Assembly: GCF_001904655.1 (NCBI RefSeq)
Contig: NZ_MRCC01000007.1
Location: 62,001-126,000, forward strand
Source of the DNA: Chroogloeocystis siderophila 5.2 s.c.1
GTDB lineage: Bacteria; Cyanobacteriota; Cyanobacteriia; Cyanobacteriales; Chroococcidiopsidaceae
Direction: 5' to 3'
Length of the DNA: 64,000 nucleotides
A program made the translations under genes and the position numbers. Below, in pieces: positions 1-8,350 of this stretch (positions within the stretch are counted from its first letter, which is position 1; every line of letters starts with the position of its first letter). Under the pieces are notes generated by a model, which was not told the DNA's origin, did no database searches, and worked only from the letters and a program-made list of their open reading frames with translations.

Positions 1-1647
1 TTAGAACCAGGGGGAATTGTTAATATCATTCCGAAAAGACCCTTACGCGATCCGTTCTACGCGGCTGAAGTGCAAGTGGGTAATTTTGGTCTAATTCGAC
101 CGCAAATTGATGTTTCTGAACCATTAAACGCTGAGCGATCGCTGTACCGCTTGAATGTTGCCTACGAACGCGCGCAAGGCTTTCGTGATTTTGAACAAGA
201 TATCGAGCGCGTGTTTATTGCTCCCGTGTTTTCCTGGGCGATTAGCGATCGTACTAATCTCTTACTTGAGTTTGAATATCTCCGAGATGAGCGACCGTTT
301 GATCGAGGTTTAGTTGCAATTGGTGACACTATTGCCGATATTCCCATAGACCGCATTTTAGGCGAACCTGATGATTTTAGACGCAATGAAGCGGTGAGTG
401 CTGGATACGCACTCGAACATCGCTTGAGCGAAAATTGGCAGATCCGTAACGCATTTCGCTTCTCAGCATCAGATACACTCGACTTCAAAGCTGATCCTGA
501 TAGTTTAGACGAAACGACTGGGAATCTCTCGCGAACTTTTAGTTCTAACGATGACCTGCGGGAAACCTATGAGTTACAAACTGCGTTGCTGGGACAATTT
601 ACAACAGGTGAAATTGCGCATCAAGTTGTGTTTGGTGTAGATTTAGCCCGCGTCTTCTCTCAAGGTACGAATTTCTTATTGCCCGAGGGTGAGACTCCTA
701 GCATTAATATTTTTGCTCCAGTTTATGATGCGATCGCACGACCAACGCTCAATGACTTAACCGAGTTAGGTCGAGATAGTAGATCGCAAGTAGACTCATT
801 AGGAATTTACCTGCAAGATCAAGTCAGTATTCTTGATAACTTGAAACTACTTGTTGGCGGTCGCTTCGACATTGTTGAACAAGACAGTGTATTTAACGAT
901 TCTCCTTCAGCACGCCGCGATGATGTTTTTAGTCCCCGTTTTGGGTTAGTGTATCAACCGATCAACCCAATTTCACTTTACGCGAGCTACAGTCAGTCGT
1001 TTGCACCCAACTTTGGCACTACCGCCGATGGTACACCTTTGGAACCTGAACGCGGGACACAGTATGAAATTGGTGTGAGAGCAGAGTTACTAGAAGGCAG
1101 ATTAATTTCAAATCTCGCCTTCTACGAACTGACAAAAACAAACATTGCCACATCAGATCCGAACGATCCTACGTTTAATTTTTACATTCCCATCGGCGAA
1201 CAACGCAGTCGCGGTATTGAACTCGATATCGGGGGTGAAATTCTTCCTGGCTGGAACGTTATTGCATCTTATGCTTACACCGATGCTGTTATTACTTCAG
1301 GCACTTTTGGGATTCCTGATGGAAATTTACCCGCAAACGTTCCGCAACATAGCGGTAGTTTATGGACAACCTACGAAATTCAGCGCGGTAATTTACAAGG
1401 ATTAGGCTTTGGTCTTGGTTTATTTTTAGTTGGAGCGCGACAAGGAGATAATGAGAATACTTTTGAGCTACCAAGTTATCTTCGTACCGATGCAGCGGTG
1501 TATTACCGACAAGATAACTGGAGGTTAGCACTTAATTTGCGCAACTTATTTGATGTCGCCTATTTTGAAAGTGTTGAATATGGGCGAACGACGATTAAGC
1601 CTGGTGCGCCTTTTACAGTAGTCGGATCAATAGCAATCGAGTTTTGA
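1..1647 (+). CDS. TonB-dependent siderophore receptor, 5' end cut off by window
   Basis: Outer-membrane receptor that imports ferric siderophores using TonB energy. The frame is open from base 1 and begins with LEPGGIVNIIPKRP, the typical end of the plug domain of siderophore receptors, so the signal peptide, TonB box and most of the plug lie outside the window. The remaining 548 residues are beta-barrel, with alternating aromatic strands, a QSFAPNFGTTADGTPLEPERGTQ-like loop in the middle and a C-terminal Phe (IAIEF) as expected for barrel assembly. The stop TGA overlaps a TTG 4 bases before the downstream ATG, so it is translationally close to the binding-protein gene. No Fur box can be judged because the promoter is missing. 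Confidence 0.93.
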   Translation, partial: LEPGGIVNIIPKRPLRDPFYAAEVQVGNFGLIRPQIDVSEPLNAERSLYRLNVAYERAQGFRDFEQDIERVFIAPVFSWAISDRTNLLLEFEYLRDERPFDRGLVAIGDTIADIPIDRILGEPDDFRRNEAVSAGYALEHRLSENWQIRNAFRFSASDTLDFKADPDSLDETTGNLSRTFSSNDDLRETYELQTALLGQFTTGEIAHQVVFGVDLARVFSQGTNFLLPEGETPSINIFAPVYDAIARPTLNDLTELGRDSRSQVDSLGIYLQDQVSILDNLKLLVGGRFDIVEQDSVFNDSPSARRDDVFSPRFGLVYQPINPISLYASYSQSFAPNFGTTADGTPLEPERGTQYEIGVRAELLEGRLISNLAFYELTKTNIATSDPNDPTFNFYIPIGEQRSRGIELDIGGEILPGWNVIASYAYTDAVITSGTFGIPDGNLPANVPQHSGSLWTTYEIQRGNLQGLGFGLGLFLVGARQGDNENTFELPSYLRTDAAVYYRQDNWRLALNLRNLFDVAYFESVEYGRTTIKPGAPFTVVGSIAIEF

Positions 1648-1649
1648 AT

Positions 1650-2600
1650 ATGAATTACTGTAGACGTTGGCAAGCGTTGCTCCTATTTTTCATAAGCGTC
1701 TGCATTAGCGTATTTGTGGCTTGCACCCACAATACTGATACCGTCGAAACTGTTCCTACCCGATCCGTCCGCCTTGTCAAACACGCTTTAGGAGAAACAC
1801 AAGTCCCTACAAATCCTCAACGGATTGTCACGCTTGATAGTTATACCTTAGAAGCCGTACTAGCACTCAATACAAAACCGATAGGTGCAGCACGAACCGA
1901 CTGGGAGCATTTGCGCGATCGCCTCGACGGGGTAACAAATATAGGACTCTCTGGGGAACCAAGTCTAGAGAAAGTTCTGACGCTCAAGCCTGATTTAATT
2001 TTGGGCAATTCCTACCAACAATCAGTCTACAATCCACTATCGCAAATTGCCCCAACAGTTATTGCCAAGTTTGAAAATAGTGGCGATTGGAAAGCAATCT
2101 TTACATTGGTTGGTCAGGCATTAGGAACCAACACAAGTCCTGTAATGGAGCGATACTATGCCCGATTAGAAGATTTTAAGACACGTATGGGCGATCGCCT
2201 CAATTGGTTTGAGGTTTCTGTTATCACCGTTCCACCGGCTGGTGGCTTCTATATCTACGGTAGCGATACCTTTTCTGGAACCATTCTTGCTGATGCAGGT
2301 TTACGTCGCCCAGCAGCACAACAAAATGCCGCTATAACGTCGCTGCGACTATCACGCGAACGCTTGAGCAATGCTGATGGCGATGTCATTTTTTTGTGGA
2401 ATTACAGTAGCCCTGACGAACAAGTTGCACAAATCCAAGCTACAGCAAAACTCAAAGCAGATCCCTTATGGCAACAGTTGAATGCTGTCAAGCAAGGCAA
2501 AGTTTATGAAGTGCCGCACTACTGGATTGGTACAGGTGCGATTGCTGCGAATTTAGTGATTGATGACTTGTTTACCTACTTACTCGCACTCAAGAAGTGA
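1650..2600 (+). CDS. Iron-siderophore ABC transporter substrate-binding lipoprotein (FecB/FepB-like)
   Basis: Periplasmic binding protein that receives ferric siderophore after passage through the receptor encoded just upstream. The N-terminus is a lipoprotein signal: hydrophobic stretch followed by VFVAC with the lipidated Cys at about residue 25. The body carries the TroA/FecB fold markers PQRIVTLD, LKPDLILGN and a helical backbone, 316 residues in all, usual for the family. I chose ATG 1650; a TTG at 1644 overlaps the receptor stop but is weaker. The permease and ATPase of the transporter are not in the window. The next gene follows within 3 bases, so the three form one operon. Confidence 0.9.
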   Translation: MNYCRRWQALLLFFISVCISVFVACTHNTDTVETVPTRSVRLVKHALGETQVPTNPQRIVTLDSYTLEAVLALNTKPIGAARTDWEHLRDRLDGVTNIGLSGEPSLEKVLTLKPDLILGNSYQQSVYNPLSQIAPTVIAKFENSGDWKAIFTLVGQALGTNTSPVMERYYARLEDFKTRMGDRLNWFEVSVITVPPAGGFYIYGSDTFSGTILADAGLRRPAAQQNAAITSLRLSRERLSNADGDVIFLWNYSSPDEQVAQIQATAKLKADPLWQQLNAVKQGKVYEVPHYWIGTGAIAANLVIDDLFTYLLALKK

Positions 2601-2602
2601 AT

Positions 2603-3601
2603 ATGACTAAACTTACACTACGCAATTGCCGCTTTTGTACCGAGGTTGCGAAACAAAATGGTGAAGATCCGATTGGCACAACAGAGACTTACGATCACTG
2701 GTTAATCTTTGAATTACCGCTACCTTGGGCAAAAACAATTTGGATGGAACCGAATCCCGTACCGCAACACATCCATGAAGCACTAGCGATCGTTTGGCAA
2801 GAAAATGTTCGATTAAGACCTTTAGCGATCGCTCCTGATCGTGAATATTCTCAGCCAGATCGTATGCGTGTGTTGTACTACGCTAGACCTGCGGGAGCGT
2901 TTGCACGGTTAACTAAGTATGAGTATCTTTTACCTCTTGATGCTGTAGCATCACTTGTCCTCGCCTTATTTAAACAACCGGAACAACTTGCTACGTTTGC
3001 TGCCTATCAACAAGATACGCAACACATCCGTGATTTACTCGTGTGTACTCATGGTAATGTTGATGCTGCTTGCGCTCGGTTTGGCTATCCAATTTATCGA
3101 CAATTACGCCAGCAGTATGCTTCACAATCCTTACGTGTATGGCGATGTAGTCATTTTGGTTACCACCAATTTGCACCCACTTTACTTGATATGCCAGAGG
3201 GACGCTGCTGGGGAAAGCTTGAGCCAAGCGTGTTGGAACTTCTCGTGCATCGTAGTAGTTCAGTGACAGGATTACGTCCCTATTATCAAGGGTGGACTGG
3301 ATTGACAAAGTTTGAACAAATTGCCGAACGCGAGATTTTGATGCTTGAAGGTTGGGCATGGTTAGATTATTTCAAGCAAGGAAAAGTATTGGCAGTGGAT
3401 GAAACCAATATTGAGCCTGACTGGGTAGAAGTTCAAATTTATTTTGCATCCCCCGATGGTAGTATTTCGGGAACCTATCAAGCACGAATCGAGTTAAGCA
3501 GTCGGGTGACAACTGCTTGGTGGACATCAAGCTATGACGACGATGAACCGTTGGTAGAAGTGAAGCAATATCGCGTCAGTCGTTTAGTTAAAGTTATATA
3601 A
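2603..3601 (+). CDS. Sucrase/ferredoxin-like family protein (thioredoxin-like [2Fe-2S] fold)
   Basis: Member of the sucrase/ferredoxin-like family, named from plant and fungal proteins and with no settled enzyme role. Visible markers are an N-terminal NCRFC motif (Cys 9 and 12) and a ferredoxin-type block VCTHGNVDAACARFGYPIY followed by RCSHFGYHQFAPT, giving Cys and His residues that could hold a [2Fe-2S] cluster. It is 332 residues. It starts 2 bases after the stop of the siderophore-binding protein; in cyanobacteria this family often sits beside TonB receptors, so a role in reductive iron release is a reasonable inference, not shown by sequence. GTG 2597 is an alternative start; ATG 2603 preferred. 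Confidence 0.85.
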   Translation: MTKLTLRNCRFCTEVAKQNGEDPIGTTETYDHWLIFELPLPWAKTIWMEPNPVPQHIHEALAIVWQENVRLRPLAIAPDREYSQPDRMRVLYYARPAGAFARLTKYEYLLPLDAVASLVLALFKQPEQLATFAAYQQDTQHIRDLLVCTHGNVDAACARFGYPIYRQLRQQYASQSLRVWRCSHFGYHQFAPTLLDMPEGRCWGKLEPSVLELLVHRSSSVTGLRPYYQGWTGLTKFEQIAEREILMLEGWAWLDYFKQGKVLAVDETNIEPDWVEVQIYFASPDGSISGTYQARIELSSRVTTAWWTSSYDDDEPLVEVKQYRVSRLVKVI

Positions 3602-3605
3602 GTGT

Positions 3606-3797
3606 TTATGACTTAGAAGATTGTTGTTGGAAACGTTGGAATAAGGCGATCGCCATAACTATACTCGGCAATAAAACAACAATCAACGCATTAATTGTCG
3701 TTGGAACGATTAGCACGTACGAACCACCATACTTGATCAAAACTGATATGACAGCAGATAACAGCAGTACTTTAAAAATAAATCCAGTTTGATTCAT
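3606..3797 (-). CDS. Small two-helix membrane protein, unknown function
   Basis: A 63-residue hydrophobic protein with two predicted membrane segments (about residues 7-24 and 31-54) and a charged, Gln-rich tail ending QQQSSKS. I do not recognise a named family, although small proteins of this appearance (YLIKYGGSYVLIVPTT-like core) are common in cyanobacteria. It is convergent with the sucrase/ferredoxin-like gene, 4 bases apart, so the two transcripts probably overlap at their ends. Length and codon use look like a real gene, but no motif confirms it. Confidence 0.6.
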   Translation of the reverse strand: MNQTGFIFKVLLLSAVISVLIKYGGSYVLIVPTTINALIVVLLPSIVMAIALFQRFQQQSSKS

Positions 3798-4257
3798 GAA
3801 TCAGCGTTATGATTTCAAGTCTTCAATAACAATTGAAGGTGTACTTGTGCAGAAATGACTTGTGTAAGCAATTAACGCTTAAATTACTAAAATGCCAACA
3901 CACAGTTATTTTTTTTACTTCGTGTAAGCTCTCGATTGATTCGAGGATAGCAGTTAATTGCAATTCAAGTTTAAAATTTTGCCTACCCCATAATCAAGTA
4001 AAATTGACAATCTAAAGCGCCGTCACCGCAATAAAAAAATCTCTGCATTGAATCAATATCTGTTACAAAAAATACTAAAAACCAAAACTAACGCCAACAA
4101 GTGCGCGATTAGTAGGCAAAACCGTACTTTCTGATTAGCGTTTTCTTCCCAAGGAATCTGAGTTTAGGTCGATACAATCAAAGTGCGACTTAAGTAATGC
4201 TGTATCTAAATACAGGTTGCAATGCAGTTACAGCATTATCAGGAGAGCAAACAGAAT
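3798..4257. other. Intergenic region, AT-rich, no gene seen
   Basis: 460 bases between two divergently read genes. A 60-codon open frame at 3833-4015 on the plus strand has no ribosome site and looks random. The stretch must hold the promoter of the HtpX-like gene; no convincing -35/-10 pair or operator was identified. Confidence 0.5.
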
Positions 4258-5142
4258 ATGAAAAATCAATTAAGAACTGTCGCTTTATTGGGATTGCTAA
4301 GTGGTTTACTCATTGCGATTAGCTATTGGGTAATCGGCGGGTTAGGAGGCGTCATTATTGGAATCGCGCTAGCGGCGGTAACAAATTTAATGTCATGGTA
4401 TCAATCTGATAAGATTGCTTTGGCAGCATATCGCGCACAACCTGTTAGCTTCAATCAAGCGCCAGAGTTATACCAAATGGTGCAACGATTGTGCGATCGC
4501 GCTAACTTACCAATGCCAGGAATTTATATTGTTCCTAGCCCTGCTGCGAATGCTTTTGCGACGGGGCGCGATCCAGAACACGCCGCAGTTGCAGTGACAG
4601 AAGGTATTTTACAGATATTGCCAAAAGATGAACTTGAAGGTGTTATTGCGCACGAACTTACCCACATTGCCAATCGTGACACTTTAACTCAAGCTGTCGC
4701 GGCTACGATTGGTGGCGCGATTTCGATGTTAGCGCAAATCGTGAGCTATAGCTTATGGTTTCCTTCTTCACGCGATGGTAATCGAGGTGCAAATCCACTC
4801 GGCTTACTCTTGACGATTTTTTTAGCCCCAATGGCTGCGACGGTTATTCAACTAGCCATCTCGCGCACGCGGGAGTTTGAAGCAGATGCAGGGGCTGCTA
4901 GAATTACACGCAATCCTAGAGCATTGGCGCGTGCTTTGCAACGCTTGGAAAGTACTGCGCGTCAGTTACCAATGAATGCCAACCCAGCGTTTGAACCATT
5001 GTTGATTGTAAATTCTATCTCTGGTCAATTCTTAGGCAATTTATTTTCTAGCCATCCACCAACCGAAACACGAATTCAACAGCTATTGAAGTTAGAACAA
5101 GAACTTCCGCAATCGCCTTCTGAACTTTCCTTTGGGCGATAA
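4258..5142 (+). CDS. M48 family zinc metalloprotease, HtpX-like
   Basis: Membrane-bound zinc endopeptidase of the HtpX group that degrades damaged membrane proteins. Two N-terminal membrane helices (about residues 8-25 and 27-45) precede the catalytic HELTH motif at residues 132-136; the third ligand is in EFEADAGAAR near residue 205, and two further helices lie between them. At 294 residues it is of normal size. ATG 4258 is preferred to ATG 4222 because AGGAGA at 4241-4246 sits 11 bases upstream. The following small gene starts 43 bases downstream and may be co-transcribed. Function follows from the family. Confidence 0.92.
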   Translation: MKNQLRTVALLGLLSGLLIAISYWVIGGLGGVIIGIALAAVTNLMSWYQSDKIALAAYRAQPVSFNQAPELYQMVQRLCDRANLPMPGIYIVPSPAANAFATGRDPEHAAVAVTEGILQILPKDELEGVIAHELTHIANRDTLTQAVAATIGGAISMLAQIVSYSLWFPSSRDGNRGANPLGLLLTIFLAPMAATVIQLAISRTREFEADAGAARITRNPRALARALQRLESTARQLPMNANPAFEPLLIVNSISGQFLGNLFSSHPPTETRIQQLLKLEQELPQSPSELSFGR

Positions 5143-5185
5143 TGCAAAATTTTTCAGTTAACTTTAAAATTTAGGAGCAACAACG

Positions 5186-5608
5186 ATGACTGCTGAACCT
5201 AACAACACCGATACTTCTGTAGAAGTTCAAATTATTCCGCAAACAACACAGATATCTCCCCAAACTAATGATCTCGTTGAAACTGAAATGGCTGGGGAGA
5301 GTGACGATCTCAAAAACGAAACAAAAGCTTTGATTGATGCGCTCAAAAAACGCGCCCAAGCCGAAGCTCAATCCGCAGGAACACTGACACGTGAGGCGTA
5401 TCTCAACGCCGTACGTCGAGCGCGGGAAACAATTGAAGGCAATCAACTGATTGAACGCGATCGCATTGAATACTCTTTTTCTTTGATTCAGAAGGAAGCA
5501 GAAAAGAATTGGAACTCCGTTGTTAAAGAAGTTGCTGAATTAGGCGATCGCTTAGCGGATGCTGCCAAAGCTGCTTGGGAGGTGCTGACGGCTCCTCGCC
5601 CACGTTAA
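5186..5608 (+). CDS. Conserved cyanobacterial hypothetical protein, helical and charged
   Basis: A 140-residue soluble protein with a disordered Thr/Gln/Asn-rich N-terminus (about 1-45) and a long amphipathic helical body rich in Glu, Lys and Arg (TREAYLNAVRRARETIEGN, then DRIEYSFSLIQKEAEKNW). AGGAGC lies 7-12 bases before the ATG, which supports this start. It recalls short cyanobacterial proteins annotated only as hypothetical; no catalytic motif is visible. A strong terminator follows directly, so it is the last gene of the htpX-like unit. Confidence 0.75.
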   Translation: MTAEPNNTDTSVEVQIIPQTTQISPQTNDLVETEMAGESDDLKNETKALIDALKKRAQAEAQSAGTLTREAYLNAVRRARETIEGNQLIERDRIEYSFSLIQKEAEKNWNSVVKEVAELGDRLADAAKAAWEVLTAPRPR

Positions 5609-5631
5609 TTTACAATATTTTCTCTTTCGAG

Positions 5632-5664
5632 AGTGCTGGAAACACTTATTTCCAGCACTTTTTT
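5632..5664 (+). terminator. Rho-independent terminator
   Basis: Perfect 11-bp stem (AGTGCTGGAAA with TTTCCAGCACT) around a 6-base loop, followed by a run of six T. It ends the transcript of the small helical protein gene 24 bases upstream. Confidence 0.9.
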
Positions 5665-5987
5665 ATTTCTGTTAGTAATATTACTAATTTGAGAAACTAC
5701 GTAATCTTAATTACAATTTGCAAAATCACTCGCTTCAAAAATATAGCGGCTAGCAATTTCTTCTGTTAACTCTTAGCTTTTTAAAAGCTTACCAGCGCAA
5801 TACATTTACTCAATCTACTAGTATTTAACCTGAATGCGTCTTGCTATATCATTCTGGAAATTCATACCAAAGAGTGATGCAAATTCTGCATCTTTTATAT
5901 CTAACCTTAAACACATTTATACAAAATATTGCGAATTGTAAAAATACTTGTTAAATTGCAAGAGAAGGGATCAGAAGTGATAAACCT
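5665..5987. other. Intergenic region, nothing recognised
   Basis: 323 AT-rich bases between a terminator and the rhodanese gene. AGAAGGGA about 20 bases before the rhodanese ATG could serve in translation, but no operator or promoter stands out. Confidence 0.4.
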
Positions 5988-6368
5988 ATGCATAAATTTC
6001 TGGGAATTATTCCCATGCCACCACCCTTAAAAGCTCAATCACTTGTTTATGACTTGAAAACAAGGTTAGATTGGGGAGATCCAGCATTAACAATTATCGA
6101 CGTGCGCGATCGCAATGAGTATAACTATAGTCACATTTTAGGAGCCATTCCCGTACCACTCGCAGAGTTGACAGACCGGACTTTATCTACTCTAGAACTC
6201 ACACGCGATATTTATATCTACGGCGAAACTGACGAGGAAACTGCACTAGCAGCGGATAAGTTGCGCGCCGTGGGATATCACAATGTCTCACAAATACGCG
6301 GTGGTGTTGCGGCTTGGAAAGCAGTTGGCTATCCTGTTGAATCTATCGTACAGATATTATCAATTTAG
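5988..6368 (+). CDS. Rhodanese-like domain protein without catalytic cysteine
   Basis: Single rhodanese domain, 126 residues. The family landmarks are IIDVRDRNEYNYSHILGAIPVPLAEL at about 36-60 and QIRGGVAAWKAVGYPV near the C-terminus. The active-site loop normally reads Y-C-x-x-G; here it is YIYGETDEE, with Gly 79 where the sulfur-carrying Cys should be, and the protein contains no cysteine at all. It therefore cannot work as a sulfurtransferase and probably binds or regulates a partner. An internal ATG at 6015 would remove 9 residues. It stands alone, with more than 300 bases on either side. Confidence 0.88.
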   Translation: MHKFLGIIPMPPPLKAQSLVYDLKTRLDWGDPALTIIDVRDRNEYNYSHILGAIPVPLAELTDRTLSTLELTRDIYIYGETDEETALAADKLRAVGYHNVSQIRGGVAAWKAVGYPVESIVQILSI

Positions 6369-6681
6369 TGACTTTAGTTAGAGATTTTGCAAGTCAAGCT
6401 GTTAGCTGTTATTTTGTTTGCTGTAAGTTGACAGTTGCTTGATGAAGCAATCCCTAAGAAATTAATTCGACGTACTTGCTGCAATCAAATACTAAGAATA
6501 AGCAAGAATTTTCACAAAAGCAATTTGTACTCTTTACTACAAGACATAAAACAGTTACGCTAGAAGCGCTCTAGCTTAATTTCGGTATGCTGGCAGTGTA
6601 TTAGGTAGCAGCGGGCGCTTTATGGTGCAAGTTGCTGCTTACAATGAGTGTCGTTGGTTTGCGCAGTTTAGGAGACAAAAA
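6369..6681. promoter_or_regulatory. Leader region of the ccmK gene with inverted repeat
   Basis: 313 bases without a gene. An inverted repeat GCTAGAAGCGCTCTAGC lies at 6559-6575 and is followed by a TATGCT at 6586-6591 that could be a -10 element. AGGAGA at 6670-6675 is the ribosome site for the CcmK start at 6682. The palindrome could be an operator; no regulator can be named. Confidence 0.35.
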
Positions 6682-6996
6682 ATGCCAGCAGCAGTTGGTA
6701 TGGTTGAAGTTAAGGGACTTCCCCCTGCTTTAGCAGTAGCAGATGCCATGGTGAAAGCTGCTCGTGTAACCTTAGTTGGTTATGAAAAAGTTAGCAGTGC
6801 TCGATATACGATTATTGTCAGAGGGGATGTTGCGGAAGTACAAACCTCGGTTTCGGCGGGAGTTGATTCAGTTAGGCAAGTTAACACTGAAGAAGAGTTA
6901 TTACTTTCCTATCATGTTATTGCTCGTCCTCACGAAAATGTCGAGACTGTATTGCCGATTGACTACAGACAATCCGTAGAGCAGTTCCGCGTTTAG
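6682..6996 (+). CDS. ccmK: CcmK-type carboxysome shell protein (BMC-H), solitary paralog
   Basis: Hexamer-forming shell protein of the beta-carboxysome. The 104 residues are one BMC domain: [34 protein letters not shown] at the N-terminus, [20 protein letters not shown], then the signature [22 protein letters not shown] 6-11 bases before ATG 6682 decides the start over in-frame sites upstream. The pore loop reads K-V-S-S-A-R (residues 36-41), where CcmK1/K2 have K-I-G-S-G-R, and there are two extra residues before the ARPHEN strand. No other carboxysome gene is nearby, so this is a satellite copy of the K3-K6 kind; which one needs a tree. Confidence 0.93.
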   Translation: MPAAVGMVEVKGLPPALAVADAMVKAARVTLVGYEKVSSARYTIIVRGDVAEVQTSVSAGVDSVRQVNTEEELLLSYHVIARPHENVETVLPIDYRQSVEQFRV

Positions 6997-7042
6997 TGCT
7001 TAAAAATTACACTTCACTCTTGTCTCGAACCTGACAACTACG

Positions 7043-7774
7043 ATGCCTGGTGTATCAATCATCATCCCTACTTTGAATGAAGGAAGTTGTTTAGAACGTA
7101 CCTTACGCAACCTTAGGCTGTTAGAACCTCCGGCGCAGGAAGTGTTCGTTGTTGATGGTGGAAGCAAAGATCAAACAATTACGATTGCACAACAAGCTGG
7201 TGTAAAAGTTATTCACTCGCAGGGGCGGGGGCGATCGCTGCAAATGAATCAAGGTGCAGCCGCAGCAACAGGAGAAATCTTGTGTTTTTTACATGCTGAT
7301 ACTTTATTGCCTGATGATGGGATCGCCGTGATTGAGCAAACTCTAAAAGATCAGAGTATTGCTGGCGGTGGTTTTATTTCTTTGATGGTAGGAGAACAAA
7401 CAACACGTTGGGGAATTTCCTTACATAACTATCTCAAAACTTACTACGCTCCTCTAGTCTTTCGACCGCATCTTTTTTTTAGAGGACTGCGGTTACTTTT
7501 TGGCGATCAGGTTATGTTTTGTCGTCGCGCTGATTTTTGGACTTGTGGCGGTTTTGATAGCGAACTTCCTATTTTAGAAGAAGCTGATTTATGCTTGAAA
7601 CTTGTGCGCTGTGGGCGATTGTGTCAAGTAAATCGTGTTGTTCAAAGTTCAGATCGACGAGTAGCGCGTTGGGGTTCGCTCCAGGCAACAGCAATTTATG
7701 TTTATATTGGTTTTTTGTGGGGCTTTGGTGTTTCCGCAGCTTACTTAAAGCAGTTTTATGAAGATGTTCGTTAG
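7043..7774 (+). CDS. Glycosyltransferase family 2 (TIGR04283-like)
   Basis: GT-A fold glycosyltransferase of the TIGR04283 group. The start VSIIIPTLNEGSCL, the nucleotide-binding VVDGGSKDQT and the metal-binding LHADT (about residue 88) are in the normal places, and the C-terminus is hydrophobic, suggesting membrane contact. Relatives are annotated as arsenosugar biosynthesis glycosyltransferases when linked to arsenic genes; none are seen here, so the substrate stays open. It lies 47 bases after ccmK on the same strand, but nothing in the sequence ties it to the carboxysome. Confidence 0.87.
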   Translation: MPGVSIIIPTLNEGSCLERTLRNLRLLEPPAQEVFVVDGGSKDQTITIAQQAGVKVIHSQGRGRSLQMNQGAAAATGEILCFLHADTLLPDDGIAVIEQTLKDQSIAGGGFISLMVGEQTTRWGISLHNYLKTYYAPLVFRPHLFFRGLRLLFGDQVMFCRRADFWTCGGFDSELPILEEADLCLKLVRCGRLCQVNRVVQSSDRRVARWGSLQATAIYVYIGFLWGFGVSAAYLKQFYEDVR

Positions 7775-7825
7775 TTGTACGCAAGCGTAAAATCTAATAT
7801 TAAAGGTTTATACGGGGTAGTTGTC

Positions 7826-8299
7826 ATGCGCTGGAAGAATGTCATTAAATTTTTACTCGGTATCAGTTTAGCTGCACTTATTTTGATTAGTGGTGGCGTA
7901 GCAGCAGCTTTGTACTTTCTGCATCGAGTAACAACACCTCCACCTAAACCAATTTTTGCCAATGATACCGCAGAAGTCAAAGCACGAGGCTCTGCTCCTA
8001 CGGCACCTACAACTACAACGTCCTCAAATACTCAGTCGAATACCACGACAAATACAAGCAAAGACTCTTCCGCAACACTAGCCCCAGGAACATACAGGGC
8101 GCGAGTGACTTGGGTGCAAGGTTTGAGCGTACGCTCGGAACCCAATGCCGATGCGGAACGCATTGCTGGAGTAGGTTATAACGAAGAGATTACCGTTTTG
8201 GAAACAAGTTCTGATAACAGTTGGCAAAGAATCCGCTTGGCAAATAGCGAACAAGAAGGTTGGGTTAAAGCAGGTAACGTAGAAAGAATTGCAGAATAG
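7826..8299 (+). CDS. SH3 domain protein, membrane-anchored (position of Anabaena alr1690)
   Basis: 157 residues: short cytoplasmic Arg/Lys start, one membrane helix (about 8-30), a long Thr/Ser/Asn/Pro-rich linker and a bacterial SH3 domain from about residue 90 (VTWVQGLSVRSEPNADAERIAGVGYNEEITVLE ... GWVKAGNVERI). SH3b domains bind peptidoglycan or proteins, so a periplasmic cell-wall role is likely. ATG 7826 was chosen because the TTG at 7775 has no ribosome site and lengthens the protein only upstream of the helix. It is convergent with fur 51 bases away. The order SH3 protein, fur, sigC matches alr1690-furA-sigC of Anabaena PCC 7120. Confidence 0.85.
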   Translation: MRWKNVIKFLLGISLAALILISGGVAAALYFLHRVTTPPPKPIFANDTAEVKARGSAPTAPTTTTSSNTQSNTTTNTSKDSSATLAPGTYRARVTWVQGLSVRSEPNADAERIAGVGYNEEITVLETSSDNSWQRIRLANSEQEGWVKAGNVERIAE

Positions 8300-8318
8300 T
8301 GAGTTGGCAAGTATTTGA

Positions 8319-8346
8319 GTAAAGTGTTTCTTCTTGTTCACTTTAC
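8319..8346. terminator. Hairpin between convergent SH3 gene and fur, weak terminator
   Basis: Perfect 8-bp stem GTAAAGTG/CACTTTAC with a 12-base loop, placed between two convergent stops. There is no T-run on either strand, so termination may be leaky in both directions. Confidence 0.45.
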
Positions 8347-8350
8347 GAAT

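Noticed and set aside
3833-4015. 60-codon open frame
   Set aside because: No ribosome site, no recognisable motif, AT-rich and in a promoter region.
7775-7825. TTG start extending the SH3 protein by 17 residues
   Set aside because: No ribosome site and an ATG at 7826 opens directly onto the membrane helix.
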